From the NCBI GenBank assembly GCA_026004735.1, contig BPJS01000001.1, positions 4,482,859 to 4,546,858 of the forward strand: DNA of 64,000 nt, read 5' to 3'. The position numbers and the translations under genes are program-made. Below the pieces are notes generated by a model, which did not search any database, had not been told where the DNA came from, and was given only the letters and a program-made list of their open reading frames with translations. Within the stretch, counting starts at the first letter, position 1; each line of letters starts with the position of its first letter. Source of the stretch: Isosphaeraceae bacterium (GTDB lineage: Bacteria; Planctomycetota; Planctomycetia; Isosphaerales; Isosphaeraceae). Positions 1 through 10,559 of the stretch are shown piece by piece.

Positions 1-832
1 TCAGCCGGTTGTTCCGATTGATGATCCGCCGATACAGGTCATTCAAATCGCTGGTCGCAAAATTCCCACTATCCAGCAACACCAGCGGACGCAAATCCGG
101 CGGAATCACCGGAATGCACTCCAAGACCATCCACTCCGGACGGTTCTCGCTATCTCGCAACGCCTCCACCACCTTCAGCCGCTTGGTCAAATCCTTGATC
201 CGCTGCTTGCTGGTCGTCTGCTGCAGCTCCTCCCGCAACTGCTTCGACAAACTGACCAGATCCAGCCGCATCAACAGCTTGCGGACCGCCTCAGCCCCCA
301 TGTCCGCCTGAAAACTCCCCTCCCCATACGCCTCCCGCGCCTTGCGAAACTCCTCTTCGGTCAGCAACTGCCGCTCCCGCAGCGGCGTATCCCCCGGATC
401 CACAACCACATAATCTTGAAAATAAATAATCCGCTCCAGACTCGTCGTCTTCATGTCGAGCAGCGTGCCCAGCCGGCTCGGCATCGCCTTGAAAAACCAG
501 ATGTGCACCACCGGCGCCGCCAGCTCAATGTGCCCCATCCGCTTCCGCCGCACCCGACTGTGCGTCACTTTCACCCCGCAGCGGTCGCAGATCATCCCCT
601 TGTACTTCATCCCCCGATACTTGCCGCACGCACACTCCCAGTCCTTCTCGGGTCCAAAAATCCGCTCGCAAAACAGCCCGTCCTTCTCCGGTCGATACGT
701 CCGGTAATTGATCGTCTCCGGCTTCTTCACCTCCCCAAACGACCAGCTCCGGATGTCGTACGGCGAGGCCAGCCCAATCTTCACCGCACCATAGTCATTG
801 ATCCGATCGTAGGCCGATTCACCCATGCTCAC
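1..832 (-). CDS. rpoC: RNA polymerase beta' subunit, N-terminal part (runs off window)
   Basis: Encodes the first ~277 residues of the beta' subunit of DNA-directed RNA polymerase, the catalytic core partner of RpoB. The N-terminal zinc ribbon is visible (C-A-C-G ... C-D-R-C-G), followed by '[14 protein letters not shown]' and, further on, '[11 protein letters not shown]', all hallmark beta' segments. The preferred start is GTG at 832: AGGAGA lies 7 nt upstream, whereas the ATG two codons later (826) is less well spaced. The gene continues past position 1. It is not preceded by rpoB: the next minus-strand gene of the operon, rpoB, ends 22.5 kb away, so rpoC must have its own promoter. Its coding strand favours G at third positions, unlike rpoB. 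Confidence 0.97.
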   Translation of the reverse strand, partial: MSMGESAYDRINDYGAVKIGLASPYDIRSWSFGEVKKPETINYRTYRPEKDGLFCERIFGPEKDWECACGKYRGMKYKGMICDRCGVKVTHSRVRRKRMGHIELAAPVVHIWFFKAMPSRLGTLLDMKTTSLERIIYFQDYVVVDPGDTPLRERQLLTEEEFRKAREAYGEGSFQADMGAEAVRKLLMRLDLVSLSKQLREELQQTTSKQRIKDLTKRLKVVEALRDSENRPEWMVLECIPVIPPDLRPLVLLDSGNFATSDLNDLYRRIINRNNRL

Positions 833-1703
833 GTGTCGTTCTCCTCTCTGATTCAATGTCGCTCGGGGCACATCCCACTCGTCAAGGCTCTCATTTCCAC
901 CCGTCACCGCGTCGCGGCCTCGGCCCCAGTCACTCCCTTGCAGGCCCACACCCGACGCGGCACGGCGCCCGTTCCGCTTTCCCCCTCACCCGTCTTGTCG
1001 GCGGCATCCCACAACCCCCGCCGCCAACTCAGCAGCCATCCCCTGTCCAGCAGCCACCCCCGCGGCAGACCATTCCCGATCTGCCACCTTCACCCCACCC
1101 CTCAAACCCCATCCAGCCCCGCCTTCAACCTCCAGACCTCGCCCCAGATGCCCGCCCCAGACAACACCCCCCCCACGACGATACGACCACCTCGGCCCGC
1201 CTGACGCGGGTCGGCCACAAAACATCATCCAGATCACGTTGCGCGTTGCCCCAGGCTGCCGTGCGATCCGAGCATGCTCCACGTAATGTTACCCCAACCG
1301 CCTCCCTCCGGCCAAGACCTCCTCCCGAGCTTTTCCCGGTAAAACACATAACTAATTACCAACAAACGTCTTATATCCGATCTTGAGGGTTAGGGTTGCC
1401 CGCCTCGGTCGGCGACGGTCTGCCGCCCTCCGCGGCCCGCCTTGCCCTAACCTCGCCTGGTCCGTTCCGACCGGGCTTTAGGACGACCCGCTCTTCGGTC
1501 CGGTTCGACCTCCAGCCAACCACTCGCTTCCACCCGACTGCCTCGCCCCGCTCCACGCCCCGCGCTGCGGGTCGGGCTTCGCCAACCCCCTCCGCGGGCT
1601 GCCCCTCTGTCGGCAACCGTCGCTCCCGACTATATTGACATTTCATTCCTGCCCTTCCTTGGTTCGACCTCACGGGTCGCAGGATCGCTTCTGCTCGAAT
1701 CAC
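833..1703. other. Intergenic region between rpoC and the ABC permease gene
   Basis: About 870 bases without a convincing gene. Open frames here have low-complexity Pro/Arg/Ala translations typical of noise in GC-rich DNA. The one striking element is an AT-rich island at about 1338-1385 in otherwise very GC-rich sequence. It could hold promoters for rpoC (minus) and/or the permease gene at 1704 (plus), but I cannot assign -35/-10 boxes with confidence. Because rpoC is detached from rpoB, a promoter in this interval is expected. Confidence 0.6.
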
Positions 1704-2966
1704 ATGTGGCGTTTCGCCTGGCGTAACCTCCTGACGCGTCCGGTCCGCACAGCGTTGGCCTTGATCGGCTTGTCGATCCCGATCCTCGGCGTCATCGGTC
1801 TCTTCAGCCTTTCGAACGGTCTTCGCCAGCTCGTTGGCGATACGCTTGGGCGGATTCAGGGCATCATCGTTGTCCGCGAGGGTGCTTTCAGCCCCGTCTT
1901 CAGCGACCTCAAGGCCGACCTCGAGCCAACCCTGCGCTCCTTGCCCGGCGTTCGGCTCGTCACCCCCGAACTCTGGAAACTCGCCCCCTCGGTCGAGGGT
2001 CGGACCCCGATCGGTCAGGTCGCCCGGACGATGGCCGGAAGCCTGCTCCGCGGCGGCTCCAGCGGTGCCGACTCCAACAAAATCCAGGGGCTGCTTGACC
2101 AGCCGGTCATTGTCGGCCAGGACCCGACCAAACGCGCCGGGATTCGCAGCGACATTTTCGTCAAGGCCCTCCTGCCCGGTCCCGACGGCGGCCGCTACCT
2201 CAACACCGGCGACATCAACGCCAACCGCATCGTCATCAGTCGCAAAATCGCCCGCGACTACCCGGACCCCGAAACGGGCCAGCCTCGCCGGGTCGGTCAA
2301 TCGCTCGACATCGGCGGCCAGCCGTTCGAGATCGTCGGCATCTACGACACCGGCTCGATGTTTCTCGACGTCGTCATCATCATGGACATGACGACCGCCC
2401 GCCGCTTGCTCCAGGTCGCCGACGACACCGTTTCGACCTTCTACATCGAGGGCACCGACCCGGCTCGCAACGACGAACTGACCCTCGAAATCGAACGCGC
2501 CCTGCCCGGTACCGACGCCCGCAGCCCCAACGAAATCTCCACCAACTTCACCCAACTGATGAACCAGCTCGACCTGTTCCTCCTCGCCACCGTCTTGCTC
2601 GCCCTGATCGTCGGCGTCGTCGGCATCGTCAATACCATGCTCATGAGCACCACCGAGCGCTTCGCCGAGTTTGGCGTTCTCCGAACCAACGGCTGGTCCC
2701 GCCGCCACGTCCTCGCCCTCGTCTCCGCCGAAAGTGCCTTCCTCGGCCTGCTGGCCGGCCTGGTCGGCTACGTCCTCGCGCTGCTGTTCACCCTCATCGC
2801 CAACCAATTCCTCGCCTCGACCGGCCTGAGCCTCTCGATCACCCCGCTCAACGCCGCCCGCGGCCTGCTCCTGGCCGTCGTCATGGGCATGCTCGGCGGC
2901 CTCTACCCCGCTTGGAAAGCCTCTCGAATGGCCCCCATGGCCGCCATCCGCGTCGGCGCTCACTGA
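1704..2966 (+). CDS. FtsX/MacB-like ABC transporter permease
   Basis: 420-residue inner-membrane permease of the FtsX/LolCE/MacB type. An N-terminal membrane segment (LIGLSIPILGVIGLFSLS, about residues 18-35) is followed by a ~220-residue extracytoplasmic domain and three C-terminal membrane helices around 'VLLALIVGVVGIVNTMLMSTTERFAEFGVLR', the classical FtsX-domain motif. The start is the ATG beginning MWRFAWRNL; an upstream in-frame ATG at 1635 would add a non-hydrophobic stretch with no support. The partner ATPase gene follows 136 bp downstream on the same strand. MacB-type systems move lipoproteins, peptides or macrolides out of the inner membrane; the substrate here is unknown. Confidence 0.9.
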   Translation: MWRFAWRNLLTRPVRTALALIGLSIPILGVIGLFSLSNGLRQLVGDTLGRIQGIIVVREGAFSPVFSDLKADLEPTLRSLPGVRLVTPELWKLAPSVEGRTPIGQVARTMAGSLLRGGSSGADSNKIQGLLDQPVIVGQDPTKRAGIRSDIFVKALLPGPDGGRYLNTGDINANRIVISRKIARDYPDPETGQPRRVGQSLDIGGQPFEIVGIYDTGSMFLDVVIIMDMTTARRLLQVADDTVSTFYIEGTDPARNDELTLEIERALPGTDARSPNEISTNFTQLMNQLDLFLLATVLLALIVGVVGIVNTMLMSTTERFAEFGVLRTNGWSRRHVLALVSAESAFLGLLAGLVGYVLALLFTLIANQFLASTGLSLSITPLNAARGLLLAVVMGMLGGLYPAWKASRMAPMAAIRVGAH

Positions 2967-3102
2967 CCCGGCTTCTCCTCAGCCCTCCTGGCTCTCTATC
3001 ATCGAAAACACAAGTCCCTGGATTCCTCTCCCCCGTGCCACGAGCCGTCGCCCCAAAGCCCCAGGACTCCTTCCACCCTCCCACTGCCTCCGCCTGACCA
3101 CC

Positions 3103-3840
<738 letters not shown>

Positions 3841-3885
3841 CCCCACCTTCCCTCCCCGTCACAAGCGCTCCCGCCGGCCACGCGC

Positions 3886-4872
3886 TCAAATTCGGACCAC
3901 GACCCGGCCAAATCCCTCGTTCGAGGCCATCCGTGCCACCGCTTCGCGGATCTGGTCCAGCTCGTACACCGCATCCACAACCGGCCGCACCACCCCACGT
4001 TCCAGCCACGGCACCACCCGCTCGGCAAACGCTCGCGTCGCCATGATCTTCTCCTCCAACGGCCGCGCCCGCAGCACTGTCCCCACCACCGTCGCCCGCC
4101 GATCCATCAAGGCGCGCAAATCACAAGAAACCTTTACTCCACCCAGAAGCCCCACCACGACCACCCGCCCCAGCATCGCCAGGCACCGCAGATTCCCCTC
4201 CCACGCCGACGCCCCGACATGGTCGATCACCACATCGACCCCTCGCCCCCCCGTCGCCTCCACCACCTCCTCCGGCCAGTCCCCCTGAGTGGGATCCACC
4301 GCCCGATCCACGTAACCCTCCCGGACCAGATGCTCCCGCTTGGCCGCCGTCCGCGACGTCCCCACCACGTAACAACCCATTGCCCGGGCCAGCCCCGCCG
4401 CCGCCAGCCCCACGCCGCCAGCCGCCGCATGCACCAGCACCCGCTCCCCCGGCCGCACCCGACCACGCTCCACAAGCGCGTCGTGCGCCGTCAGAAACGC
4501 CTCGGGCACCGCCCCGGCCTCCTCCCAACGAAGCCGGTCCGGCACCCGCACCGCCATCCCCTCGGGCACCACCACCTTCTCCGCCAGTCCCCCGCCCCCC
4601 ACAATCCCGAACACCCGATCCCCAACCCGCCACCCACCCGTACACTCTGCCCCGACCCGCTCCACCTCTCCCGCAAACTCCAGCCCCGGCACGTCCGCCG
4701 GCGCCCCCACCGGCGCGGGATACCGCCCCAGCGCCTGCATGAGATCGGCCCGATTCACCCCCGCTGCCCGTACCCGCACTCGCACCCGATCGCCCACCGC
4801 CTCTGGCTCCGGCACCTCACGCACAAACAGTGACTCCATCCCCCTCGTCCCCTCGATCACAACCGCTCGCAT
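3886..4872 (-). CDS. NAD(P)H:quinone oxidoreductase-like MDR protein
   Basis: 328-residue zinc-independent medium-chain dehydrogenase/reductase of the quinone oxidoreductase (PIG3/QOR) group. The N-terminal GroES-like part contains 'AAGVNRADLMQALGRYP', and the nucleotide-binding site is the A-A-A-G-G-V-G motif at about residue 148. No structural or catalytic zinc cysteines are visible, consistent with QOR rather than alcohol dehydrogenase. It lies 18 bp downstream of the membrane protein gene at 4891 on the same strand, so the two may be cotranscribed. The substrate is not determined by sequence. Confidence 0.9.
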   Translation of the reverse strand: MRAVVIEGTRGMESLFVREVPEPEAVGDRVRVRVRAAGVNRADLMQALGRYPAPVGAPADVPGLEFAGEVERVGAECTGGWRVGDRVFGIVGGGGLAEKVVVPEGMAVRVPDRLRWEEAGAVPEAFLTAHDALVERGRVRPGERVLVHAAAGGVGLAAAGLARAMGCYVVGTSRTAAKREHLVREGYVDRAVDPTQGDWPEEVVEATGGRGVDVVIDHVGASAWEGNLRCLAMLGRVVVVGLLGGVKVSCDLRALMDRRATVVGTVLRARPLEEKIMATRAFAERVVPWLERGVVRPVVDAVYELDQIREAVARMASNEGFGRVVVRI

Positions 4873-4890
4873 GGCCGTTACCCCCTCGCC

Positions 4891-6039
4891 TCAGATCCGT
4901 ACATAAATCCCCCGCCGCTCCAGACCCCGGACCAGCACCCAACAAATCCCCAAATACACCATCGCCGCAACCGCCACATACCACCCCGGCGCATCCCGCG
5001 GCGCATACCGAATCACCGCCTCCGCCACCATCCCATGCAACACGTACGCCGCGAGCGCGTTCGACCCGAATGTGCGGAACACCGGCACCTCCCAGCCTCG
5101 ACCCTCCCCAGCCCACACAAAACCCGCCAGCACCACCAGCGACCACCCCGCCGAAAACGTCATGTACGAGATCGACACCGTCCGCTGACTCATCGTCCAC
5201 AGACCCACCTCCCGTCCGGCCTCCGGCTCCACAAACGGCAACGGCGCAAAACCCGCCCCACTCAGCCCCGTCATCGCCTGCCCCAACACCATCAGCCCCA
5301 CCCCGCCAGCCAGCAACCACCCCACCGACCGCCGCCCCCCAACCCTCATCACCACGTCATACGCCAGCATCCCAACGATCGTTGGCACCGCCCACCCCAT
5401 AAACCCCAGCGGCCCCCCGTCGATCACCGGTCGATTCCACGCATAATCGAAATAAAATCCCTTCAACATGACCACATACAGCGTCGCCGACGCCGCCCCG
5501 TACCCCAGCACCCACGGCCACGACGCGCCCGCCACCGGCGTCACCCAGAGCGCCGTCAGACCGATGTGCACCAGGGCCTGGAACGGGTCGCGCCCAAACG
5601 CCTGCCCAAGCGCCCCGACCAGCCCCAACCGCTCAAGCTCCTCCCAGGTTGCAGCCCGACCACCTACCCCGTGATAAACCACCCCCAACAACACCAGCCC
5701 GAACGCTCGCCAGACCGCACGCCCATACGCCGCCCCCAGGCCGTCTCGCGCGAGCCGCCTCGCAAACGTCAACCGCAACGCCAACCCCACGGCCACAAAA
5801 AATTGTGGCATAATCGTATCCGCATAGCTGCAATACGTATTGTGATGCTTCAGGATCGCCGGCACCACGTCGAACTCCCCGAGGAAGTTCACCGCCAGCA
5901 TCCCCACCACGGTATACCCGCGAAACTGATCCAGCGCGCCCAGCCGCTCCACGCCCGCGGTCTTCACTCCCGGACGGCAGACCCGCGGCCCCAGCGCACG
6001 CTCAACCCCTTCCGGCCGCTTCGTCCCTTCGGTCCCCAT
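4891..6039 (-). CDS. DUF5009/HGSNAT-like multi-pass membrane protein
   Basis: 382 residues with about ten hydrophobic segments. The opening 'LGALDQFRGYTVVGMLAVNFLG' resembles the first helix of the heparan-alpha-glucosaminide N-acetyltransferase-like (DUF5009/YeiB) membrane acyltransferase group, and 'FGSNALAAYVLHG' near the C-terminus is another family-like segment. The family is thought to transfer acyl groups across the membrane; substrate and activity here are inferred only. The first ~30 residues are hydrophilic, and a later start is possible. The next gene downstream is the quinone-oxidoreductase-like gene. Confidence 0.7.
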   Translation of the reverse strand: MGTEGTKRPEGVERALGPRVCRPGVKTAGVERLGALDQFRGYTVVGMLAVNFLGEFDVVPAILKHHNTYCSYADTIMPQFFVAVGLALRLTFARRLARDGLGAAYGRAVWRAFGLVLLGVVYHGVGGRAATWEELERLGLVGALGQAFGRDPFQALVHIGLTALWVTPVAGASWPWVLGYGAASATLYVVMLKGFYFDYAWNRPVIDGGPLGFMGWAVPTIVGMLAYDVVMRVGGRRSVGWLLAGGVGLMVLGQAMTGLSGAGFAPLPFVEPEAGREVGLWTMSQRTVSISYMTFSAGWSLVVLAGFVWAGEGRGWEVPVFRTFGSNALAAYVLHGMVAEAVIRYAPRDAPGWYVAVAAMVYLGICWVLVRGLERRGIYVRI

Positions 6040-6069
6040 CCCCCAACCCGCACTGACGGCTCCGGAGAC

Positions 6070-7293
6070 TCAATCCTGCGACCGGTTCCAGTAGACCACC
6101 ACGTTGTGTGTCGCCCGCCCGCCCGCAATAATCTCCGGCCGGCCGTCCCCGTCCAGGTCAGCCGCCAGAGCGTCCTCGCACGCCATCCCCCCGTCGTCGA
6201 CGACCCACTTCTCGATCCCCGAATCGTGCCCGCCCATCAACCACGACTCAAGGTCGTAAACAAAGACGCCCGGTCCCTTCGGCGTCACCGTGTCCGTACG
6301 CGGGTCCCGCTGGCCGATGATTAACTCTTGCGAAGGGTCCTCATCCACGTTCGCGAACCAGACTGCGTGCCCCCACTTCACACCCGTATCGACCTCCCTG
6401 CGCACCCACTTCGACTCGATCTCGCGGACATAGACGACGACCCGATCCCCGTGCCATGGTTCGATCGTCGCCAGACAATCCCGCGCCTGATCTCCGACTT
6501 TGCCCAGCTTGATTTCGCTGGCGCCGCGATGGGGCAGATCGCCGCCCTGATAGCCGTCGCCGAGCTTCGTCCGCGTCCACCGACCGTCGTCCAGCCGGTC
6601 CAGCCGGAACACCCCCTCCCACGCCGCAACGATCAGTTCCTCGGCCGGGTCGTCATCCAATGACACGGCCTCAAAATTGTGTGCCGTGTGCAACGTATCG
6701 TCAGCCAGTTCCGACGCCCAGACCCGCGCCGTCGGGTCCTCAGGCACTCGCAACACCCAAATCCGCACCCCCTTCCCCGCTCCCCAGTCCGGCCCCATCG
6801 TCCCCCGCCCCTGCAACGGCACTATTACCAGCTCAGTCACCCCATCCCCATCCACATCCGCCCACCGCATCCGATGAATCGACGGTTCTTCATATTCAAT
6901 TATGTGTATTTTCCATTGGCCTGCACCATCCCGACCCAGCCATTGCAGCGTTCCCGGCGTCACGGTATCCGGAGGCTTCCAGCCGGCCCCCAGAGCGAAG
7001 TCGATCTGTCCGTCGCCATCAATATCCCGCGCCGCGATGCAGACGTTGTCCCGCGCCGTCGCTCCCTCGACGACCACCCGCTTCCGCCAGCTCGGGTTTT
7101 CGTACCAGAGCACTGCATCTTCAGTCACGGCAACCACGTCGAGCCGCCTGTCCCCGTTGACGTCCGCAACGGTCACCGCATAGACCACCTCGCCCGCTCG
7201 CGGGTCAATCTCCTGCCGGACCCAGATCGGCCCTCCCGCCGTCAGCCCACAGCCCACGACGCCCGTTGCCCACAAAATCAGTCCAGCCATCAT
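6070..7293 (-). CDS. Secreted FG-GAP/VCBS repeat protein, probable lipoprotein
   Basis: About 407 residues. Repeated 'D-x-(D/N)-G-D-x-x-x-D' calcium-binding loops are visible, for example VADVNGDRRLDVV, ARDIDGDGQIDFA, WADVDGDGVTELV and AADLDGDGRPEII. These are the blades of an integrin-like beta-propeller. I start at the ATG giving MMAGLILWATGVVGCG, a short hydrophobic signal ending in a lipobox-like VVGC; an upstream ATG at 7389 would add 32 charged residues. FG-GAP proteins are abundant secreted or surface proteins in planctomycetes; no catalytic domain is visible. It is followed 30 bp later by the DUF5009-like gene on the same strand. Confidence 0.85.
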   Translation of the reverse strand: MMAGLILWATGVVGCGLTAGGPIWVRQEIDPRAGEVVYAVTVADVNGDRRLDVVAVTEDAVLWYENPSWRKRVVVEGATARDNVCIAARDIDGDGQIDFALGAGWKPPDTVTPGTLQWLGRDGAGQWKIHIIEYEEPSIHRMRWADVDGDGVTELVIVPLQGRGTMGPDWGAGKGVRIWVLRVPEDPTARVWASELADDTLHTAHNFEAVSLDDDPAEELIVAAWEGVFRLDRLDDGRWTRTKLGDGYQGGDLPHRGASEIKLGKVGDQARDCLATIEPWHGDRVVVYVREIESKWVRREVDTGVKWGHAVWFANVDEDPSQELIIGQRDPRTDTVTPKGPGVFVYDLESWLMGGHDSGIEKWVVDDGGMACEDALAADLDGDGRPEIIAGGRATHNVVVYWNRSQD

Positions 7294-7512
7294 CTCCGCC
7301 CTCGATCCACACGTCCGAACCCGAGCCGGCCATCGATCCCCAACGCCCCGGCCCAGCTTACCGCAATTCCGCCACGACCGAACCGCCAAACTCCGATCCG
7401 ACTCGATCTTCGGCCACCCCCGGCCCCAGGGTCAATCCGCGCCTGGCTTGGGCCGATCCTACCCGCCTCCGTCCTGGCTCGCCTCGGCCGGCACACCAAG
7501 ACGCTGATCCGC

Positions 7513-9486
7513 TCAGCCCTGTTCATCTCCGCCGACCATCAGCGGCATCGGGCAATCCAACGCCGCGCTGATCGCCCGCAGCAACTCTTCTTCCTCCACG
7601 GTCACCCGCCCATCCTGCTCAACGGCGGCCGCACACGCCTTCAGCACCGAACGCTTCCACCGCGGCCGCGCGCATGAGAGCGTATTGAGCGCCAGGTCAA
7701 TCTCCCTCAAGCCCACCTCCGAGGCCGGCGGCAGCGGCGGATACCGCGCCGGCCACCCTAGCGCCTCCAGCCCCCGGGCATACGCCGTCGCCGCGTCCCG
7801 GCCGCCCGCGTGCGCCAGCCCCGCCAAAACCACCGCCACCGACTCGACCAGCGGTTCCCATCCCTCGATCGTCTCCGGCGGCCGCGGCGACCACCCAAAC
7901 TCAGGCCCCAACGCCCGCATCAACACCCGCCGCAACGCATACTCAAACAACGTCACCCGTCGATCCGCCTCCATCAGCCCGCGCAGCACTTCCAGAAATT
8001 CCCGAAACCGTATCGCGTTCAACCGCTTCAGCGCCGGAATCGCCAGCTCCACCAGCGGAAACCGCCACCCGACATCCAGCGCCGCCACCGGCCCCGCCAC
8101 CCGCTCCAACGTCTCGCTCACCTCCCGCGGCACCATCCGGACCAGCCGTTCCCACTGCCGCGCTCGGATCGCCTCATCCCGCGGGTCCAGCAGCAGACTG
8201 TAAATCACCGCCGTCGCACCCAGCGGATCGTGGACCGCCTGCAACACCTCCGCTGGCAGTTCCCCGAGCATCCGCGCCGCCGATCTCAGCCCATCCGGCT
8301 CAATCGTCCCCAGCCGAGCGATCGGAAGCTCCGGCGAAAACGCCATCGTCCGCCCATCCAGCGGACCCCGCGGCGACGGCCCCGCCCCAACCTTCGCCGC
8401 CGTCACCTCCCGCCAGTGAATCTCCTCCTCATCCCGCGGCGACCGCGTCGGCGCCAGCTCAATCACCGTAAAATCCCCGTCAAACGTCGGATCCAACCGG
8501 CGAATCCGCTCCACCAGCGGCGGATGCGTCGCCAGCGGATTCCAACCTGACAGCCCCAGCGCCTCCCCAAAAAACAGGTGGCTCGCCTCCTCCGCGTGCG
8601 GATTGACGATCCGCGACCCCCCCTCGAGCGCCCCGATCTTCTTCAACGCCCCGGCCAGACCCAGCGGATTACGCGTAAACTGCACCGCGGCCGCATCCGC
8701 CAGATACTCCCGCTGCCGCGACACCCCCGCCTTGATCAATCGGCCCACAAAAACCCCAACATATCCCAACAGCCACAAACCAAGCCCGATCAGCGGCAGC
8801 GGGTTCACCCCCTCCCGTCGATCACCCCCCCGCGTCCGATACGTCATGCTCAGACTCTGCGTGCTCCGAAAAATCGTCCAGCCCGTCACACTGATCAACA
8901 AGATCCCAAACAACAACCCCATCAGCCGCACATTCAACCGCATATCCCCATTGAGAATGTGGCTGAACTCGTGCGCAATCACCCCCTGAAGCTCGTCCCG
9001 CGACAGCCGCTCCAGCGTCCCCCGCGTCACCCCAATCACCGCATTGTTCGGATCATCGCCCGCCGCAAACGCATTGATCCCCGGCTCCTGATCGAGCAGA
9101 TAAACCGGCGGCACCGGACAACCCGACGCCAACGCCATCTCCTCCACCACATTCAACAGCCGCCGCTCATCCGGGTCACGCGTCCGCGGGTCCACCAGCC
9201 GCCCACCCAGCAACTCCGCCACATGCTGCCCGCCACCTGCAAGTGACGCCGTCCGATACGCACTCCCGCCCCCCACCAAAATCCCGGTCCCCAGCGCCAC
9301 CACCCCAAACAACGAAGGATCCCACAGCGATTCCCCCTGCGACCCATGCACCGCCAACGCGATCACCAAATAGACCGCCCCCACAAGCCCCGCCACCGCC
9401 ACCAAAAACAACACAATCAGCCACGCCGTATTCCGCCGGGCCGTCTCCTGTCGCGAAAAAAAATCGGTCGCTACCGCCACCGTCAC
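7513..9486 (-). CDS. M48-family membrane zinc metalloprotease
   Basis: 657-residue integral-membrane protease. Two hydrophobic segments (~22-47 and ~57-75) precede the HEFSH zinc site at 172-176; further membrane segments follow at ~185-200 and ~232-250. The third ligand is probably the Glu in 'REYLADAAAVQ' (~254). The core resembles HtpX, but the protein is more than twice as long. The C-terminal half is soluble and alpha-helical and ends in an acidic stretch (VEQDGRVTVEEEELLRAI) reminiscent of TerB/EF-hand-like modules. It lies just downstream of lemA on the same strand, a frequent pairing. Role: membrane-protein quality control (inferred). Confidence 0.9.
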   Translation of the reverse strand: MTVAVATDFFSRQETARRNTAWLIVLFLVAVAGLVGAVYLVIALAVHGSQGESLWDPSLFGVVALGTGILVGGGSAYRTASLAGGGQHVAELLGGRLVDPRTRDPDERRLLNVVEEMALASGCPVPPVYLLDQEPGINAFAAGDDPNNAVIGVTRGTLERLSRDELQGVIAHEFSHILNGDMRLNVRLMGLLFGILLISVTGWTIFRSTQSLSMTYRTRGGDRREGVNPLPLIGLGLWLLGYVGVFVGRLIKAGVSRQREYLADAAAVQFTRNPLGLAGALKKIGALEGGSRIVNPHAEEASHLFFGEALGLSGWNPLATHPPLVERIRRLDPTFDGDFTVIELAPTRSPRDEEEIHWREVTAAKVGAGPSPRGPLDGRTMAFSPELPIARLGTIEPDGLRSAARMLGELPAEVLQAVHDPLGATAVIYSLLLDPRDEAIRARQWERLVRMVPREVSETLERVAGPVAALDVGWRFPLVELAIPALKRLNAIRFREFLEVLRGLMEADRRVTLFEYALRRVLMRALGPEFGWSPRPPETIEGWEPLVESVAVVLAGLAHAGGRDAATAYARGLEALGWPARYPPLPPASEVGLREIDLALNTLSCARPRWKRSVLKACAAAVEQDGRVTVEEEELLRAISAALDCPMPLMVGGDEQG

Positions 9487-9584
9487 CTACCCCCCAACCC
9501 CCACCCAGCGGCCTCCGACCTCGACGGACCCCGAACCCGGAGGTCCACCCCAACCCCCTCACCGCAGGTCGCCTTCGCCCCAAC

Positions 9585-10235
9585 TCACGAAAAACTCACA
9601 CGCGGAGCTTCCCGCTCCTTCGGGCTTTCCACCTCAAACGGCTCCGCCGCCGCAAACCCCGTCAGATTCGCCACCACGTTGTTCGGAAACTGCTCCCGCT
9701 GCGTGTTGTAAACCATCACGGCGTCATTAAACGCCTGCCTCGCAAAGGCAATCTTGTTCTCCGTACTTGTCAGCTCCTCTTGCAAGGCCAGCATATTTTG
9801 ATTCGCCTTCAGATCCGGATAGGCTTCCGCCAACGCAAACAGCCGCCCCAAAACGCCCCCGAGCTGACCCTCAGCCACGTTTAACGCCGCCATCGCCGAC
9901 GGATCCCCCGGGCTGGCCGCCACCCTCTGGCTCGCCGTGACGGCCGCATTCCGCGCCTGGATCACGGCCTCCAGCGTCTCCCGCTCGTGCTGCATGTAAC
10001 CCTTCACGGTCTCAACCAGATTCGGTATCAAGTCGTATCGCCGCTTCAATTGCACATCAATCTGGCTATACGCATTCTTGTACCGATTGCGCAACGCCAC
10101 CAGCGTGTTATAGACCCCGATGCCAAACAAGATCGGCAACAAAACCACCAGGCCGACGCCGATCAAAATCGGCACAAGGCTCGAGCCTGCTTGGGCCACG
10201 AACAACGGCGAGGTCATCGGGGCGCTCACCCACAT
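9585..10235 (-). CDS. lemA: LemA family protein
   Basis: About 216 residues: a short N-terminus, one membrane helix (LVPILIGVGLVVLLPILFGIG), then the LemA signature 'YNTLVALRNRYKNAYSQIDVQLKRRYDLIPNLVETVKGY', followed by helical coils ending in 'AFNDAVMVYNT'. ATG at 10235 (MWVSAPMTS) or 10217 (MTSPLF) fits the usual size; the frame extends further upstream but with a Gly-rich, unconvincing sequence. LemA proteins are membrane-anchored helical bundles often encoded beside M48 proteases, as here. Function is poorly known. Confidence 0.92.
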   Translation of the reverse strand: MWVSAPMTSPLFVAQAGSSLVPILIGVGLVVLLPILFGIGVYNTLVALRNRYKNAYSQIDVQLKRRYDLIPNLVETVKGYMQHERETLEAVIQARNAAVTASQRVAASPGDPSAMAALNVAEGQLGGVLGRLFALAEAYPDLKANQNMLALQEELTSTENKIAFARQAFNDAVMVYNTQREQFPNNVVANLTGFAAAEPFEVESPKEREAPRVSFS

Positions 10236-10559
10236 CGAGACGCGGCATCCATCACGCCGCGGGACTGTCCGGCCGCCAAACCCAATCGGCGACACCATCC
10301 TGTCGGTAACAACTTCGCCCGCCGCCCCCAATTCTTCAAGGGCCGACCCAAACCCTCCTCCTCCATTATCCCCCCCCCCGCCCCGCTCGCTCACCCCGCC
10401 TCCAACCCTCGGCTCCGCTCCCCAGACCCCCTCACCACCCAATCATCCCCACACCGCCGCCAACCGGCCCGCCCGATCCGCTCCGCCCGATCAACGCAAT
10501 CCGCCTGCACCCCAACCCCTGGGGGTACAGGCGGATCGACGCTCAGCACCGGCTCAAGC
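10236..10559. other. Intergenic region upstream of lemA, with C10 tract
   Basis: About 320 bases without a gene, between lemA and the Bax-inhibitor-like gene (both minus strand). It contains a run of ten C at 10370-10379. Read on the minus strand, ten G are followed directly by ATAATGG, so a GATAAT box resembling a -10 sits at the end of a G tract upstream of lemA. No clear -35 box is visible. Confidence 0.5.

Noticed and set aside
1371..2963. 530-codon open frame antisense to the ABC permease gene
   Set aside because: Repetitive Gly/Asp/Glu-rich translation produced by the complementary codons of a real high-GC gene; the plus-strand product has clear FtsX features.
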